A stretch of 64,000 bases of DNA, taken from contig JAZRYE010000003.1 of assembly GCA_045600585.1 (NCBI GenBank), positions 1 through 64,000 on the forward strand, given 5' to 3'. A program made the position numbers and the translations under genes. The notes under the pieces are model-generated. The model worked only from the letters and a program-made list of their open reading frames with translations. It did not search any database and was not told where the DNA came from. Positions 1 to 8,166 of the stretch are shown in pieces. The first letter of the stretch is position 1; each line of letters starts with the position of its first letter. The DNA comes from JAZRYE01 sp045600585 (lineage in GTDB: Bacteria; Bacillota_I; Bacilli_A; RFN20; CAG-826).

Positions 1-16
1 TATATATTATATATTA

Positions 17-793
17 TTACTTTCTTTTAGAACTTAAGATCAATACAAGTCTTAATACTCTAATGAAAATATTAATAAAATCAGTATAAATAATAAAAGC
101 AGAATATAAGATTACGTTATTATTACTGTCAATTCCCCTGCTGGCAATCTTTTTGATTCTATAAACATCCCATAAAGTAGTAAACATAATTAATGCTAAT
201 ACAGCTAGGTAAATAACCATGTAGATCATAATGAAGCTTTCTTCACTAGCGAATAATCCTGCAACTAAATATAAAGGGAAAGCTAAGGCTATGCCAATAC
301 TTAAACCTAAGATAACAATAAGGACACCATTCATATTACCTTTAGCAAGAAGTGCCAATAAAGCCATGATGCCAAATATGCCAGCGGTAATTCCAAATGT
401 TATAGCGAATATTTCCCATCCGATGCCAGCGATGACTAAGCTAGAAAGCATGACACCCATAAGCACCACATATATGAGGGCAGGCACTAAAATAGAATGT
501 CTACCCCTCATATACATAATAGGTAATACGATTGACATAATAAGAAGGCCAAGAGCTGATACGATTAGAAGAGCAATCATTCCTAAGAGAAGTCTATCTT
601 CTAATTCAACATTGCCACTCTCAACCGCCCTATTAATCATAGAGCTGAATGTAAAACCGAATAAACCAGTTACAGCAGCAGTAATAAGTAATCCGATAAA
701 CATGACTCCGAAAACTTTTCCAACGATTTGGTTTACAGTTTTCTTGTCGGCAAGATTATATGAGTTTTCCTCAATATAGATGTCTTTAGACAT
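17..793 (-). CDS. Bax inhibitor-1 (BI-1/YccA) family membrane protein
   Basis: A 258-residue very hydrophobic protein with about seven membrane segments and a charged cytoplasmic N-terminus of about 20 residues. The C-terminal stretch YTDFINIFIRVLRLV matches the conserved end of BI-1 family proteins, which act as membrane channels or stress regulators; in bacteria the YccA/YbhL members are linked to FtsH and membrane quality control. It lies 21 bases after tpiA in the same direction with a CGGAG ribosome site, so it is probably co-transcribed with pgk-tpiA. The exact role in this organism is not shown by the sequence. Confidence 0.8.
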   Translation of the reverse strand: MSKDIYIEENSYNLADKKTVNQIVGKVFGVMFIGLLITAAVTGLFGFTFSSMINRAVESGNVELEDRLLLGMIALLIVSALGLLIMSIVLPIMYMRGRHSILVPALIYVVLMGVMLSSLVIAGIGWEIFAITFGITAGIFGIMALLALLAKGNMNGVLIVILGLSIGIALAFPLYLVAGLFASEESFIMIYMVIYLAVLALIMFTTLWDVYRIKKIASRGIDSNNNVILYSAFIIYTDFINIFIRVLRLVLILSSKRK

Positions 794-814
794 GTTTGAA
801 CTCCGGATGTATTA

Positions 815-1570
815 TTAAAGAATATTCTTTAATAAACCTTCGTATGAATCGATTTTGAGTGAAGCACCACCAACTAAAGCACCATCAACATCTGGGCATG
901 ATAAATATGCTTTAACGTTTTCTGGTTTGACAGAGCCACCATAGAGGATTCTGATTTTGCTTGCTGATTTGCCAACAATTTTCTTTAATTCTTTTCTAAT
1001 GAATTTGCAAATGTCTTCTGCAATTTCAGTTGAAGCATTTTTGCCTGTACCGATAGACCAAACTGGTTCATAAGCAACAACAAAGTTCTTTGCTTGTTCT
1101 TCAGTAATGCCTTCGAAACCTTTTCTAATTTGTTCACCAACAACTTCTTTTGTTGCGCCAGCTTCATATTGTTCGAGTGTTTCACCAACACAATAAACTG
1201 GAATCATGTTGTTAGCGACTAATGCTTTCATTTTAAGGTTGCACTTTTCACTTGTTTCATTATCATAAGCTCTTCTTTCAGAGTGGCCTAAGATAACCCA
1301 GTTAATTCCAAATTCTTTTAACATTGGGATAGAAACTTCACCTGTGAAAGCACCTTTTTCATTGAAGTGAACGTTTTGAGCTGCAACGATCATGTTCTTT
1401 GAAGCGTATTTTTTAGCAGCTGCTAATGATAAATATGTTGGAGCAACACCTAAATCAATACGGTTTGCTCTAGCTAACTTGACTAATGGTTTTGCTGCAA
1501 TTGCAAATTCCTTTGCTTCAGCAGCAGTTTTATTCATTTTCCAGTTGCCTAATAATAATTTTTTTCTCAT
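815..1570 (-). CDS. tpiA: triosephosphate isomerase
   Basis: Interconverts dihydroxyacetone phosphate and glyceraldehyde 3-phosphate in cytoplasmic glycolysis. At 251 residues it has normal length. Visible family landmarks are GNWKMN (about residues 8-13), the catalytic His region GHSERR (about 96), the catalytic Glu in AYEPVWSIGTG (about 167), and the phosphate-binding GGSVKPEN and GALVGGASL near the C-terminus. It follows pgk by 16 bases and precedes the BI-1 gene, a standard glycolytic pairing. No irregularity seen. Confidence 0.97.
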   Translation of the reverse strand: MRKKLLLGNWKMNKTAAEAKEFAIAAKPLVKLARANRIDLGVAPTYLSLAAAKKYASKNMIVAAQNVHFNEKGAFTGEVSIPMLKEFGINWVILGHSERRAYDNETSEKCNLKMKALVANNMIPVYCVGETLEQYEAGATKEVVGEQIRKGFEGITEEQAKNFVVAYEPVWSIGTGKNASTEIAEDICKFIRKELKKIVGKSASKIRILYGGSVKPENVKAYLSCPDVDGALVGGASLKIDSYEGLLKNIL

Positions 1571-1586
1571 TTTTTATACCTCTTAA

Positions 1587-2789
1587 TTATGCGAGAACAT
1601 CGATACCAGGTAAGTGGCCATCGTTTTCAATCATTTCTAAGGAAGCACCGCCACCTGTAGAAACGTGAGAGAATTTGCTCTTGAAGCCAAGTTTCTTAGC
1701 AGCAGAAGCAGAGTCACCACCACCGATAACTGTGAATGCATCTTTTAATTCAGCACAGGCTGTACAAACAGCGACTGTACCTGCAGCAAATTGATCTTGT
1801 TCAAAAACACCCATTGGACCATTCCAGAACACTGTTTTAGCACCTGCAATAGCGTTAACATAAAGTTCTCTTGTTTTTGGACCAATATCCATGCCTTGGA
1901 AACCGTCTGGGATAGAATCTACGATTCTAACATCTGTTGGGTTTTCGAAATCGTTTGCAACGACTGCGTCGACTGGTAACAAGACTTTACCAGATTCATA
2001 CATTCTCTTTGCGTATTCAACAAAGTCTGGTTCGAACGGAGAATTGCCAACTGGTCTTCCTAATGCAACTAAGAATGTGTATGCCATAGCACCACCAATA
2101 ATGACCTTGTCGCATTTCTTTAATAAAGATTCAATGACTTTGATTTTATCAGAAACTTTGAAACCGCCTAAAATAGCAACATATGGATGTCTGTCTTCTG
2201 GGACAACAACGCATTTTGTTAAGTTAGAAACTTCTTTTTCAACTAAATAGCCTAAAGCAACTTGTTTGCCTTCTGCTTTTAAGATTTCAGGAATGCCATA
2301 TGTGGAAGCGTGAGCTCTGTGTGCAGAACCGAAAGCATCCATGACGAATGCGTCTGCTAAAGAAGCCCATTCTTTGCTTAATTCTGGATCATTCTTTTCT
2401 TCGCCTTTTTCATAACGCGTGTTTTGAACTAATAAGATTTCACCATTGTTTAAAGCTGCAACAGCGTTCTTTAATTCTTCACCACGAGTTGCTGGACAGA
2501 ATGTAACTTTTGTAGGAGCAACTAATTTTGCGAGTTCATCTGCAACTGGAGCCATGTTGTTTTTAGCTTTAGCTGCTTCAACTTCTTCAGGAGTTAATTT
2601 GTGTTTGATTTTGCCTAAGTGAGACATTAAAACTACTTTGGCACCTTTTGCTACTAATTCTTTGATTGTAGGAAGAGCAGCAACGATACGGTTGTTATCG
2701 GAAATAACACCATTCTTTTGTGGAACGTTGAAGTCAACTCTAACGATGACGACTTTGCCTTCAGCGTTTAATTCTTTAACTGTTAACAT
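1587..2789 (-). CDS. pgk: phosphoglycerate kinase
   Basis: Transfers phosphate from 1,3-bisphosphoglycerate to ADP, an ATP-yielding step of glycolysis. The 400-residue protein is full length, with the substrate-binding RVDFNVP near residue 17, MSHLG near 55, and the C-terminal nucleotide-binding GGGDSASA and STGGGASLE motifs. The start has AAAGGAAA upstream. The gene sits downstream of gap but behind a strong hairpin, so its expression may depend on read-through or its own promoter. Confidence 0.97.
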   Translation of the reverse strand: MLTVKELNAEGKVVIVRVDFNVPQKNGVISDNNRIVAALPTIKELVAKGAKVVLMSHLGKIKHKLTPEEVEAAKAKNNMAPVADELAKLVAPTKVTFCPATRGEELKNAVAALNNGEILLVQNTRYEKGEEKNDPELSKEWASLADAFVMDAFGSAHRAHASTYGIPEILKAEGKQVALGYLVEKEVSNLTKCVVVPEDRHPYVAILGGFKVSDKIKVIESLLKKCDKVIIGGAMAYTFLVALGRPVGNSPFEPDFVEYAKRMYESGKVLLPVDAVVANDFENPTDVRIVDSIPDGFQGMDIGPKTRELYVNAIAGAKTVFWNGPMGVFEQDQFAAGTVAVCTACAELKDAFTVIGGGDSASAAKKLGFKSKFSHVSTGGGASLEMIENDGHLPGIDVLA

Positions 2790-2821
2790 AGTTAAATTTC
2801 CTTTCTTTTCTTAAAAATAAT

Positions 2822-2845
2822 GGCACCCATGAAGTCACGGGTGCC
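2822..2845 (-). terminator. terminator after gap
   Basis: Perfect GGCACCC/GGGTGCC stem with a 10-base loop; on the minus strand it is followed by ATTATTTTT. It lies between the gap stop and the pgk start. Confidence 0.8.
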
Positions 2846-2894
2846 AATAATTAGTGTGTTATCACTGGGTATTAGCTACCCAACAATTAAACAA

Positions 2895-3968
2895 TTATGC
2901 TAATTCAGCGAAGTATTTAATTGTACGAACCATTTGGCTTGTGTATGAGTTTTCATTGTCATACCAAGAAACGACTTGTACTTGATATGTTCCTTCTGCG
3001 ACTTTGCTAACCATTGTTTGTGTAGCATCGAATAAGGAACCGAATCTCATACCGACAACGTCAGAAGAAACGATTGGATCTTCGTTGTAGCCATATGATT
3101 GTGTTGCAGCAGCTTTCATAGCAGCGTTAACAACTTCAGCTGTTAATTCGCCGTCATATTTGACAACTGCGACTAAAATTGTTGTAGAACCTGTTGCAAC
3201 AGGAACACGTTGTGCAGAACCAATGAGTTTGCCATTTAATTCTGGGATAACTAAACCGATTGCTTTAGCAGCACCTGTTGAGTTAGGAACAATGTTAGCT
3301 GCACCAGCACGAGCTCTTCTTAAGTCACCTTTTCTGTGTGGACCATCAAGAATCATTTGGTCACCAGTATAAGCGTGAATTGTGCTCATGATACCAGATT
3401 GAATTGGAGCTAAATCGTTTAATGCTTTAGCCATTGGAGCTAAGCAGTTTGTTGTACAAGAAGCTGCAGAAATAACTGTATCTTCTTTTGTTAATGTGCC
3501 TTCGTTAACACCGAAGACGATTGTTGGTAAATCTTTACCTGCAGGAGCAGAGATAACGACTTTCTTTGCACCAGCTTTGACGTGTGCGCTTGCCTTTTCT
3601 TTTGAGCAGTAGAAACCTGTACATTCTAAGACAACATCAACGCCAATTTTGCCCCAAGGGAGATTTTCAGCTTTTGGTTCAGCGTAAATTGTGATTTCTT
3701 TACCATCAACTGTGATACTACCTGGAGTAACAACTGTTTTTCCATCTTCTGCAAAAACTGGTTCTTTAGAAGCGATTGTGTGTAAGTTTTCACCAATTCT
3801 ACCTGTGTAACCACCTTGTGCAGTATCGTATTTTAATAAGTTAGCCAACATCTTTGGAGAAGTTAAATCGTTAATTGCGACGACTTCATAACCTTCTGCG
3901 CCAAACATTTGTCTAAATGCTAAACGGCCGATACGACCGAATCCGTTAATTGCAACTTTAACTGACAT
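2895..3968 (-). CDS. gap: glyceraldehyde-3-phosphate dehydrogenase
   Basis: NAD-dependent oxidation and phosphorylation of glyceraldehyde 3-phosphate. The NAD-binding NGFGRIGR is at residues 8-15 and the catalytic cysteine is Cys171 in SCTTNC. At 357 residues it is about 20 longer than many homologues because of insertions around residues 60-100; related Firmicutes enzymes show the same. The start is supported by AAGGAGGACATTATTAC. An 18-bp perfect palindrome lies about 30 bases upstream and may be an operator. Confidence 0.97.
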   Translation of the reverse strand: MSVKVAINGFGRIGRLAFRQMFGAEGYEVVAINDLTSPKMLANLLKYDTAQGGYTGRIGENLHTIASKEPVFAEDGKTVVTPGSITVDGKEITIYAEPKAENLPWGKIGVDVVLECTGFYCSKEKASAHVKAGAKKVVISAPAGKDLPTIVFGVNEGTLTKEDTVISAASCTTNCLAPMAKALNDLAPIQSGIMSTIHAYTGDQMILDGPHRKGDLRRARAGAANIVPNSTGAAKAIGLVIPELNGKLIGSAQRVPVATGSTTILVAVVKYDGELTAEVVNAAMKAAATQSYGYNEDPIVSSDVVGMRFGSLFDATQTMVSKVAEGTYQVQVVSWYDNENSYTSQMVRTIKYFAELA

Positions 3969-3996
3969 GTAATAATGTCCTCCTTATGTTTTGCGT

Positions 3997-4014
3997 ATAT
4001 AGTTTAAACTATAT
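3997..4014. promoter_or_regulatory. perfect dyad upstream of gap (possible operator)
   Basis: ATATAGTTTAAACTATAT is a perfect 18-bp palindrome between the preceding gene's terminator and the gap ribosome site. Its position fits a transcriptional operator; the cognate regulator cannot be named. Confidence 0.4.
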
Positions 4015-4034
4015 TATTTATTTTTTACAAGAAA

Positions 4035-4068
4035 AAAGCATAAAAAGTATTACAACTCATTATGCTTT
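4035..4068 (-). terminator. terminator of the uvrA-whiA-XRE gene run
   Basis: AAAGCATAA and TTATGCTTT form a stem; on the minus strand a T-rich run follows. It lies just after the XRE gene that ends the cluster. Confidence 0.7.
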
Positions 4069-4084
4069 GATTATTTTTATGATT

Positions 4085-4303
4085 TTAGAAGGACTCTAAT
4101 CCTTGGCAAAGGACGGATAATGTTATGCCAAAAGCATTAGAAATTCGTTCAAGAACTTTGATTGTTGGATTTCTCGTACCTCTTTCTAAATCACTTATAT
4201 AATTCTTATTTATATTAGCTTCTAGAGCGAGATCTTCTTGACTCCACTTCTTTTGCTTTCTAAGATAAGCAATTCTCATGCCTAACTGCTTTTCGATTGT
4301 CAT
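4085..4303 (-). CDS. XRE-family helix-turn-helix regulator
   Basis: A 72-residue protein that is essentially one HTH_3 (Cro/C1) domain: residues 8-62 include RIAYLRKQKKWSQEDLALEA and the recognition helix region NKNYISDLERGTRNPT. Its start codon overlaps the whiA stop (ATGA), so it is translationally coupled to whiA. It probably binds DNA as a dimer; targets are unknown. Such stand-alone small XRE proteins are common in Firmicutes chromosomes. Confidence 0.85.
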   Translation of the reverse strand: MTIEKQLGMRIAYLRKQKKWSQEDLALEANINKNYISDLERGTRNPTIKVLERISNAFGITLSVLCQGLESF

Positions 4304-5253
4304 TTTGGTAGCCTCTCATATAAAACATGAATTGCTCTAAACAAATGATTGATATTAGATTTTGTGATTGTAGTTCCTAATTCTTCAGACATTAGATCCG
4401 CTAATTCTTGAAGAGAGGCTTGTTCGTTTCTCAAGCGTAATTCACAAAGTTTTCTTTGTTTTTGGTTTGAAATATTATCAATTCCGAGTTTTTCATCGAT
4501 GTGCTTTATTTCTTTTAATTGTCTTAAGCCTGTTTCATATGTCTTTTTGAAGTTAGCGGTATCAATATTTGTTAAACGATTAGCACTATTAACAAAATCG
4601 CGATTAGCTCTTACATCTTCAAATTCCAAGCATCCAGAAACTGCACCTATCATAATTAGGAAATTAGCAATTTGATCACTTTTCTTAAAATAAATGATAT
4701 ATCTATCTCTTCTAGCAGCAACTTTTGGTTCAATGTTGCTATTTTTGTATTTACCAAATAATTTAGAAAGCCATTTAGCGTAGTTTTCACTATTACAAGA
4801 TATTTCTAAATGATAATTGCTTGTTTCTGGTGAATTAACACTACCACTAGCAAGAAAAGCACCAGCTAAATAGCCAGATATCGTATCATCATTTCTAACA
4901 ATGTTTTTACTTATCTTACCTTCAAGGAAAGAAATGTCTAAATCTTCAATAATAGCTTCACTAGCTTCATCAACAGTAATTGTATAGACATTTGATTTTG
5001 ATAAATTTGATTTTGTATGAATAGATAAATGAGCATGGCAATCATAAATGTCATTTAATGTTTGATATATGAACTTACCAATTTTGGCATTTTCGGTAGT
5101 TAAAGTTAGATAAGTACTTCTATCGCGTATAACCAAAGAACCGTTAATACGGATATATGCAGCAAGAAGTGCTCTTAAACGGTCGCCACTAGGATATTCG
5201 TTTGTCGCAAGTTCTTCTTTTATTCTTGATGTAAAAGATTCTTTAGTTTTCAT
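4300..5253 (-). CDS. whiA: WhiA-family DNA-binding protein
   Basis: A 317-residue protein with the WhiA layout: an N-terminal part beginning FTSRIKEELA, a LAGLIDADG-like middle (GYLAGAFLASGSVNSPETSNYHLEI, about residues 127-150), and a C-terminal HTH (LQELADLMSEELGTTITKSNINHLFRAI). WhiA homologues influence cell division and chromosome segregation in Firmicutes and sporulation in actinobacteria. It overlaps trxB upstream and the XRE gene downstream. No other sporulation gene is visible, so a division or nucleoid role is the better inference. Confidence 0.92.
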   Translation of the reverse strand: MKTKESFTSRIKEELATNEYPSGDRLRALLAAYIRINGSLVIRDRSTYLTLTTENAKIGKFIYQTLNDIYDCHAHLSIHTKSNLSKSNVYTITVDEASEAIIEDLDISFLEGKISKNIVRNDDTISGYLAGAFLASGSVNSPETSNYHLEISCNSENYAKWLSKLFGKYKNSNIEPKVAARRDRYIIYFKKSDQIANFLIMIGAVSGCLEFEDVRANRDFVNSANRLTNIDTANFKKTYETGLRQLKEIKHIDEKLGIDNISNQKQRKLCELRLRNEQASLQELADLMSEELGTTITKSNINHLFRAIHVLYERLPK

Positions 5254-6169
5254 TTTCTTTATTTAAATATTCAATAATTGAGTTAGCGGCTTTTTTGCCA
5301 TCTAATTCCGCTAAATAGATTTGTCTTAATTCACGAGGTAAGACATCGCCTCCAGCATATAGACCAGGAATGCACGTTTCCATATTTTTATTAACAGGAA
5401 TAAAGCCATTATTGTCTAAAACTTTATCGATGTTCATAAATATAGTATTTGGAATAACTCCAATCAATGGAAATATTCCATTTGTAGGAATTACGATTTC
5501 TTCGTTTGTTTTTAAATTTAGTAGTTTAACGCCTTTTACTATGTCTTCTGCAATAATTTCTTTAATAATATATGGATTTAGAATATTTGTATTATCTTTT
5601 GATAAATACTCTTCAAGTAATTTTTTTGAACAATTTATTTCTATTTTTGAATCGATAAATGTTACTTTGCTAGCTAAAGAAGATAAATAAATAGCTTCTT
5701 TAATAGCGTGTTCATCTCCTCCGATAACAATGACCTCTTTTTTTCTAAAGAAGTGGCCATCGCAAACAGCACAGTAGGAAAGGCCAAGGCCAAGAAGTTC
5801 ATCTTCTTTTTCTAAACCAAGTTTCTTTTCTCTACATCCACTTGCAACTAATACCGTTTTAGCAAAGTAAGTAGAATTTTCTCCCTTTAGTTTAAAAATA
5901 TTTTCTTCTTTGGTTAATGAGATGACTTTATCTGGAATAACTTCAATCTTATTATCCAAAACTCTTTTATATAAAGAATATGCTAATGAAGGACCTAATA
6001 CTTTATCGAATCCAGGATAATTATCAACTCTAGGAGTAATATTTACTTTTCCTCCAGGAGTGGAGCCTTCTATAATTGCAATTCTTTTTCCAGCGTTTTT
6101 CAAAATCAAAGAAGATCCAATGCCACAAGGACCGCACCCAATAATTAATGTATCGTAAGGATTAAGCAT
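5243..6169 (-). CDS. trxB: thioredoxin reductase-like flavoprotein
   Basis: NADPH-dependent flavoenzyme, 308 residues, expected to reduce thioredoxin in the cytoplasm. It has the FAD-binding GCGPCGIGSS (11-20), the redox pair Cys133-Cys136 in CAVCDGHF, a second nucleotide-binding site near VIVIGGDEHA (about 146-155), and the C-terminal FAD motif GLYAGGDVLP. The canonical GGGDSA is altered to IGGDEHA, and HRR-type residues are not evident, so NADPH preference is less certain. It overlaps both neighbours by 8-11 bases in a tightly packed operon. Confidence 0.88.
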   Translation of the reverse strand: MLNPYDTLIIGCGPCGIGSSLILKNAGKRIAIIEGSTPGGKVNITPRVDNYPGFDKVLGPSLAYSLYKRVLDNKIEVIPDKVISLTKEENIFKLKGENSTYFAKTVLVASGCREKKLGLEKEDELLGLGLSYCAVCDGHFFRKKEVIVIGGDEHAIKEAIYLSSLASKVTFIDSKIEINCSKKLLEEYLSKDNTNILNPYIIKEIIAEDIVKGVKLLNLKTNEEIVIPTNGIFPLIGVIPNTIFMNIDKVLDNNGFIPVNKNMETCIPGLYAGGDVLPRELRQIYLAELDGKKAANSIIEYLNKENEN

Positions 6170-6809
6170 TTAAGATCTTCTCCGTTAGTTCTTCAAATGT
6201 ATCTGCTTTAATTGCAGGTTCATAAATAATATCAACTGGATTAGGGCCCCATGTTACTAACGCACAGTCGATGCCAGCATTTTTAGCTGTCAATAGATCT
6301 GTCGTATTGTCTCCGATATATAAAACCTCTTCCGGATTAGTAATGTTTAATTTTTTCATAGCCGATAAGCAGCCTTCTCCATCAGGCTTTGCAACTTTTA
6401 CATCATCCGCTGCTACAAAGAATTCTACGATGTCATTCAATTTCAAAGCATCAATATAACTTTGAGTCGGTTTATGGAATTTATTTGTGATAATCACAAT
6501 ATGCATTCCACTTTCTTTAAGTCTTCCAAGTGACTCTATGGCCCCATCATATGTAATCAAAGTTTTACTTAAAGAAGATATAGCAATTTCTATATATTCA
6601 TTAGCTAATTTAATTGGATCTTGATTTGGAAATTCTTTCGCCATTGTTTCAGTTACTGGAGGTCCAGAAAAAGAAGCGAGCTTGGCTTTGGAAGGTAATT
6701 TACCATTGCCATATTTTTTATAGAGCACTTCCATTGTTTGAATAAGACAAGGAATTGTGTCAACAATAGTCCCATCTAGATCAAATAAGAGTAAAGAGTA
6801 TTTACTCAT
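6162..6809 (-). CDS. HAD-superfamily phosphatase (PpaX / phosphoglycolate phosphatase-like)
   Basis: 215 residues with all four HAD motifs: FDLDGTIVDT (9-18) with the nucleophile and acid/base aspartates, IITNK (motif II Thr), KPDGEG (motif III Lys), and IGDNTTD (motif IV). The alpha-helical cap between motifs I and II is the type seen in phosphoglycolate phosphatase and pyrophosphatase PpaX. In Firmicutes ppaX lies next to lgt, as here, which favours PpaX, but hprK, its usual functional partner, is not present. Overlaps lgt and trxB by 8 bases. Confidence 0.85.
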   Translation of the reverse strand: MSKYSLLLFDLDGTIVDTIPCLIQTMEVLYKKYGNGKLPSKAKLASFSGPPVTETMAKEFPNQDPIKLANEYIEIAISSLSKTLITYDGAIESLGRLKESGMHIVIITNKFHKPTQSYIDALKLNDIVEFFVAADDVKVAKPDGEGCLSAMKKLNITNPEEVLYIGDNTTDLLTAKNAGIDCALVTWGPNPVDIIYEPAIKADTFEELTEKILNA

Positions 6810-8166
6810 TAGTACTACCCTCTTGAGTATCTACTACTTTTGTTTCTTCTATTTGAGTTTTGTTATGTTTTGAAATAATGTATCTAATTACGTGGTTCCC
6901 AATGATAGCAAGTACACCAGCAGCAATGAAAACAAATGACCAGATCCAACTCCAGTTACCATCGTTTCCCATGTTATAAGTTGGGTCTCTTAATGGTTCC
7001 ATGATAGCACGAGTTAAACCATACCAAACAATATAGCCAAAACCAATATCAAGAGGCTTTTTCCATTTCTTCAAAGCATGTTCAACAAAATGTGCAAGGA
7101 AGAAATATCCAAATAAATTTACAAATCCCTCAATTAAGAATAATGGGACATACATTTGACCTGCTGGAGTAGGAACACCACTGCCATTGAAATGGCAGTT
7201 ATTAAAAATGACTCTAGGTAACCATGCAAATAATTTGTCATCAACTAATTGACCATAAACTTCAATATTAAAGAAGTTGCCCCATCTACCGATTGCTTGT
7301 GCAATTAAAATAGATGGAATAGCAATATCAGCTACTTTGATAATGCTGTAGCCTTTTCCTTTGTGCCTCCAAATAAACCAAAGAACACCGACGACGATAC
7401 CAGTAGGAGCACCACCCATAATAGTTAATCCACCTTCATGGATTGAACACATAGATACAAATGATTCCCATGGTTGACCAGGAATAATAAAGCTATCTAA
7501 TTCACCAAGAACATAGAAAATTCTTGCGCCAATAATTCCGGCAGGAAGAGCAATCAAGAATGTGGATTCTAATAATCCATGTTTTCCATATTCAAGATAC
7601 ATTTTATGGTCGCACAAGAAATAAACAAGAACCGCACCAGAAAGGATGCAAATTGCATACCAAGCAATGCTAGGTGAAGTTCCGCTACCAGGGTATACTA
7701 AGCCTTCTTTGAAATTGATACCATTATATAAAGGATAATGCATATATTCTGCAAATCCATCACTCATAACAAAAAAGAAAACAAGAGATAAAGTAAAGGC
7801 AATAATCATCCCTCTAAAAAGCCACTTATCAAGCTTTTCAGGAATGTTTTTGCCATAATAATGAAGAATAAAAGCATTAACTGCTCCCATAAATAGACTA
7901 GAGAATAGTAAACTTCCAATAACACCTAAAGCAATTTCACCACCTTTTGGTGAAACATCTTTCCACCAATAGATGGACACCATCATCATAGTGAAAGTAA
8001 TTGCTAAAGCACCAAGAAGAATGCCTTCTTTTTTTATTACTTGAACATAATCAATTTTTGCTTGTAAAGATTTAACAGTAGCGCGTGATTTGACAACCAT
8101 TAATGTGCCAAGCACTACAGTTGCAATTGCAAATATAATAAATAAAACCATTCCCATTTTAATCAC
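6802..8166 (-). CDS. lgt: prolipoprotein diacylglyceryl transferase with N-terminal membrane extension
   Basis: Attaches diacylglycerol from phosphatidylglycerol to the lipobox cysteine of prolipoproteins; many lipoproteins in this window would be its substrates. The Lgt core occupies about residues 155-430, with GARIFYVL, EGGLTIMGG and the signature GRWGNFFNIEVYG. At 454 residues it is far longer than the usual 260-300: roughly 150 extra N-terminal residues hold about four predicted membrane segments, and a charged C-terminal tail follows the core. It abuts uvrA directly. Confidence 0.93.
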   Translation of the reverse strand: MIKMGMVLFIIFAIATVVLGTLMVVKSRATVKSLQAKIDYVQVIKKEGILLGALAITFTMMMVSIYWWKDVSPKGGEIALGVIGSLLFSSLFMGAVNAFILHYYGKNIPEKLDKWLFRGMIIAFTLSLVFFFVMSDGFAEYMHYPLYNGINFKEGLVYPGSGTSPSIAWYAICILSGAVLVYFLCDHKMYLEYGKHGLLESTFLIALPAGIIGARIFYVLGELDSFIIPGQPWESFVSMCSIHEGGLTIMGGAPTGIVVGVLWFIWRHKGKGYSIIKVADIAIPSILIAQAIGRWGNFFNIEVYGQLVDDKLFAWLPRVIFNNCHFNGSGVPTPAGQMYVPLFLIEGFVNLFGYFFLAHFVEHALKKWKKPLDIGFGYIVWYGLTRAIMEPLRDPTYNMGNDGNWSWIWSFVFIAAGVLAIIGNHVIRYIISKHNKTQIEETKVVDTQEGSTNE

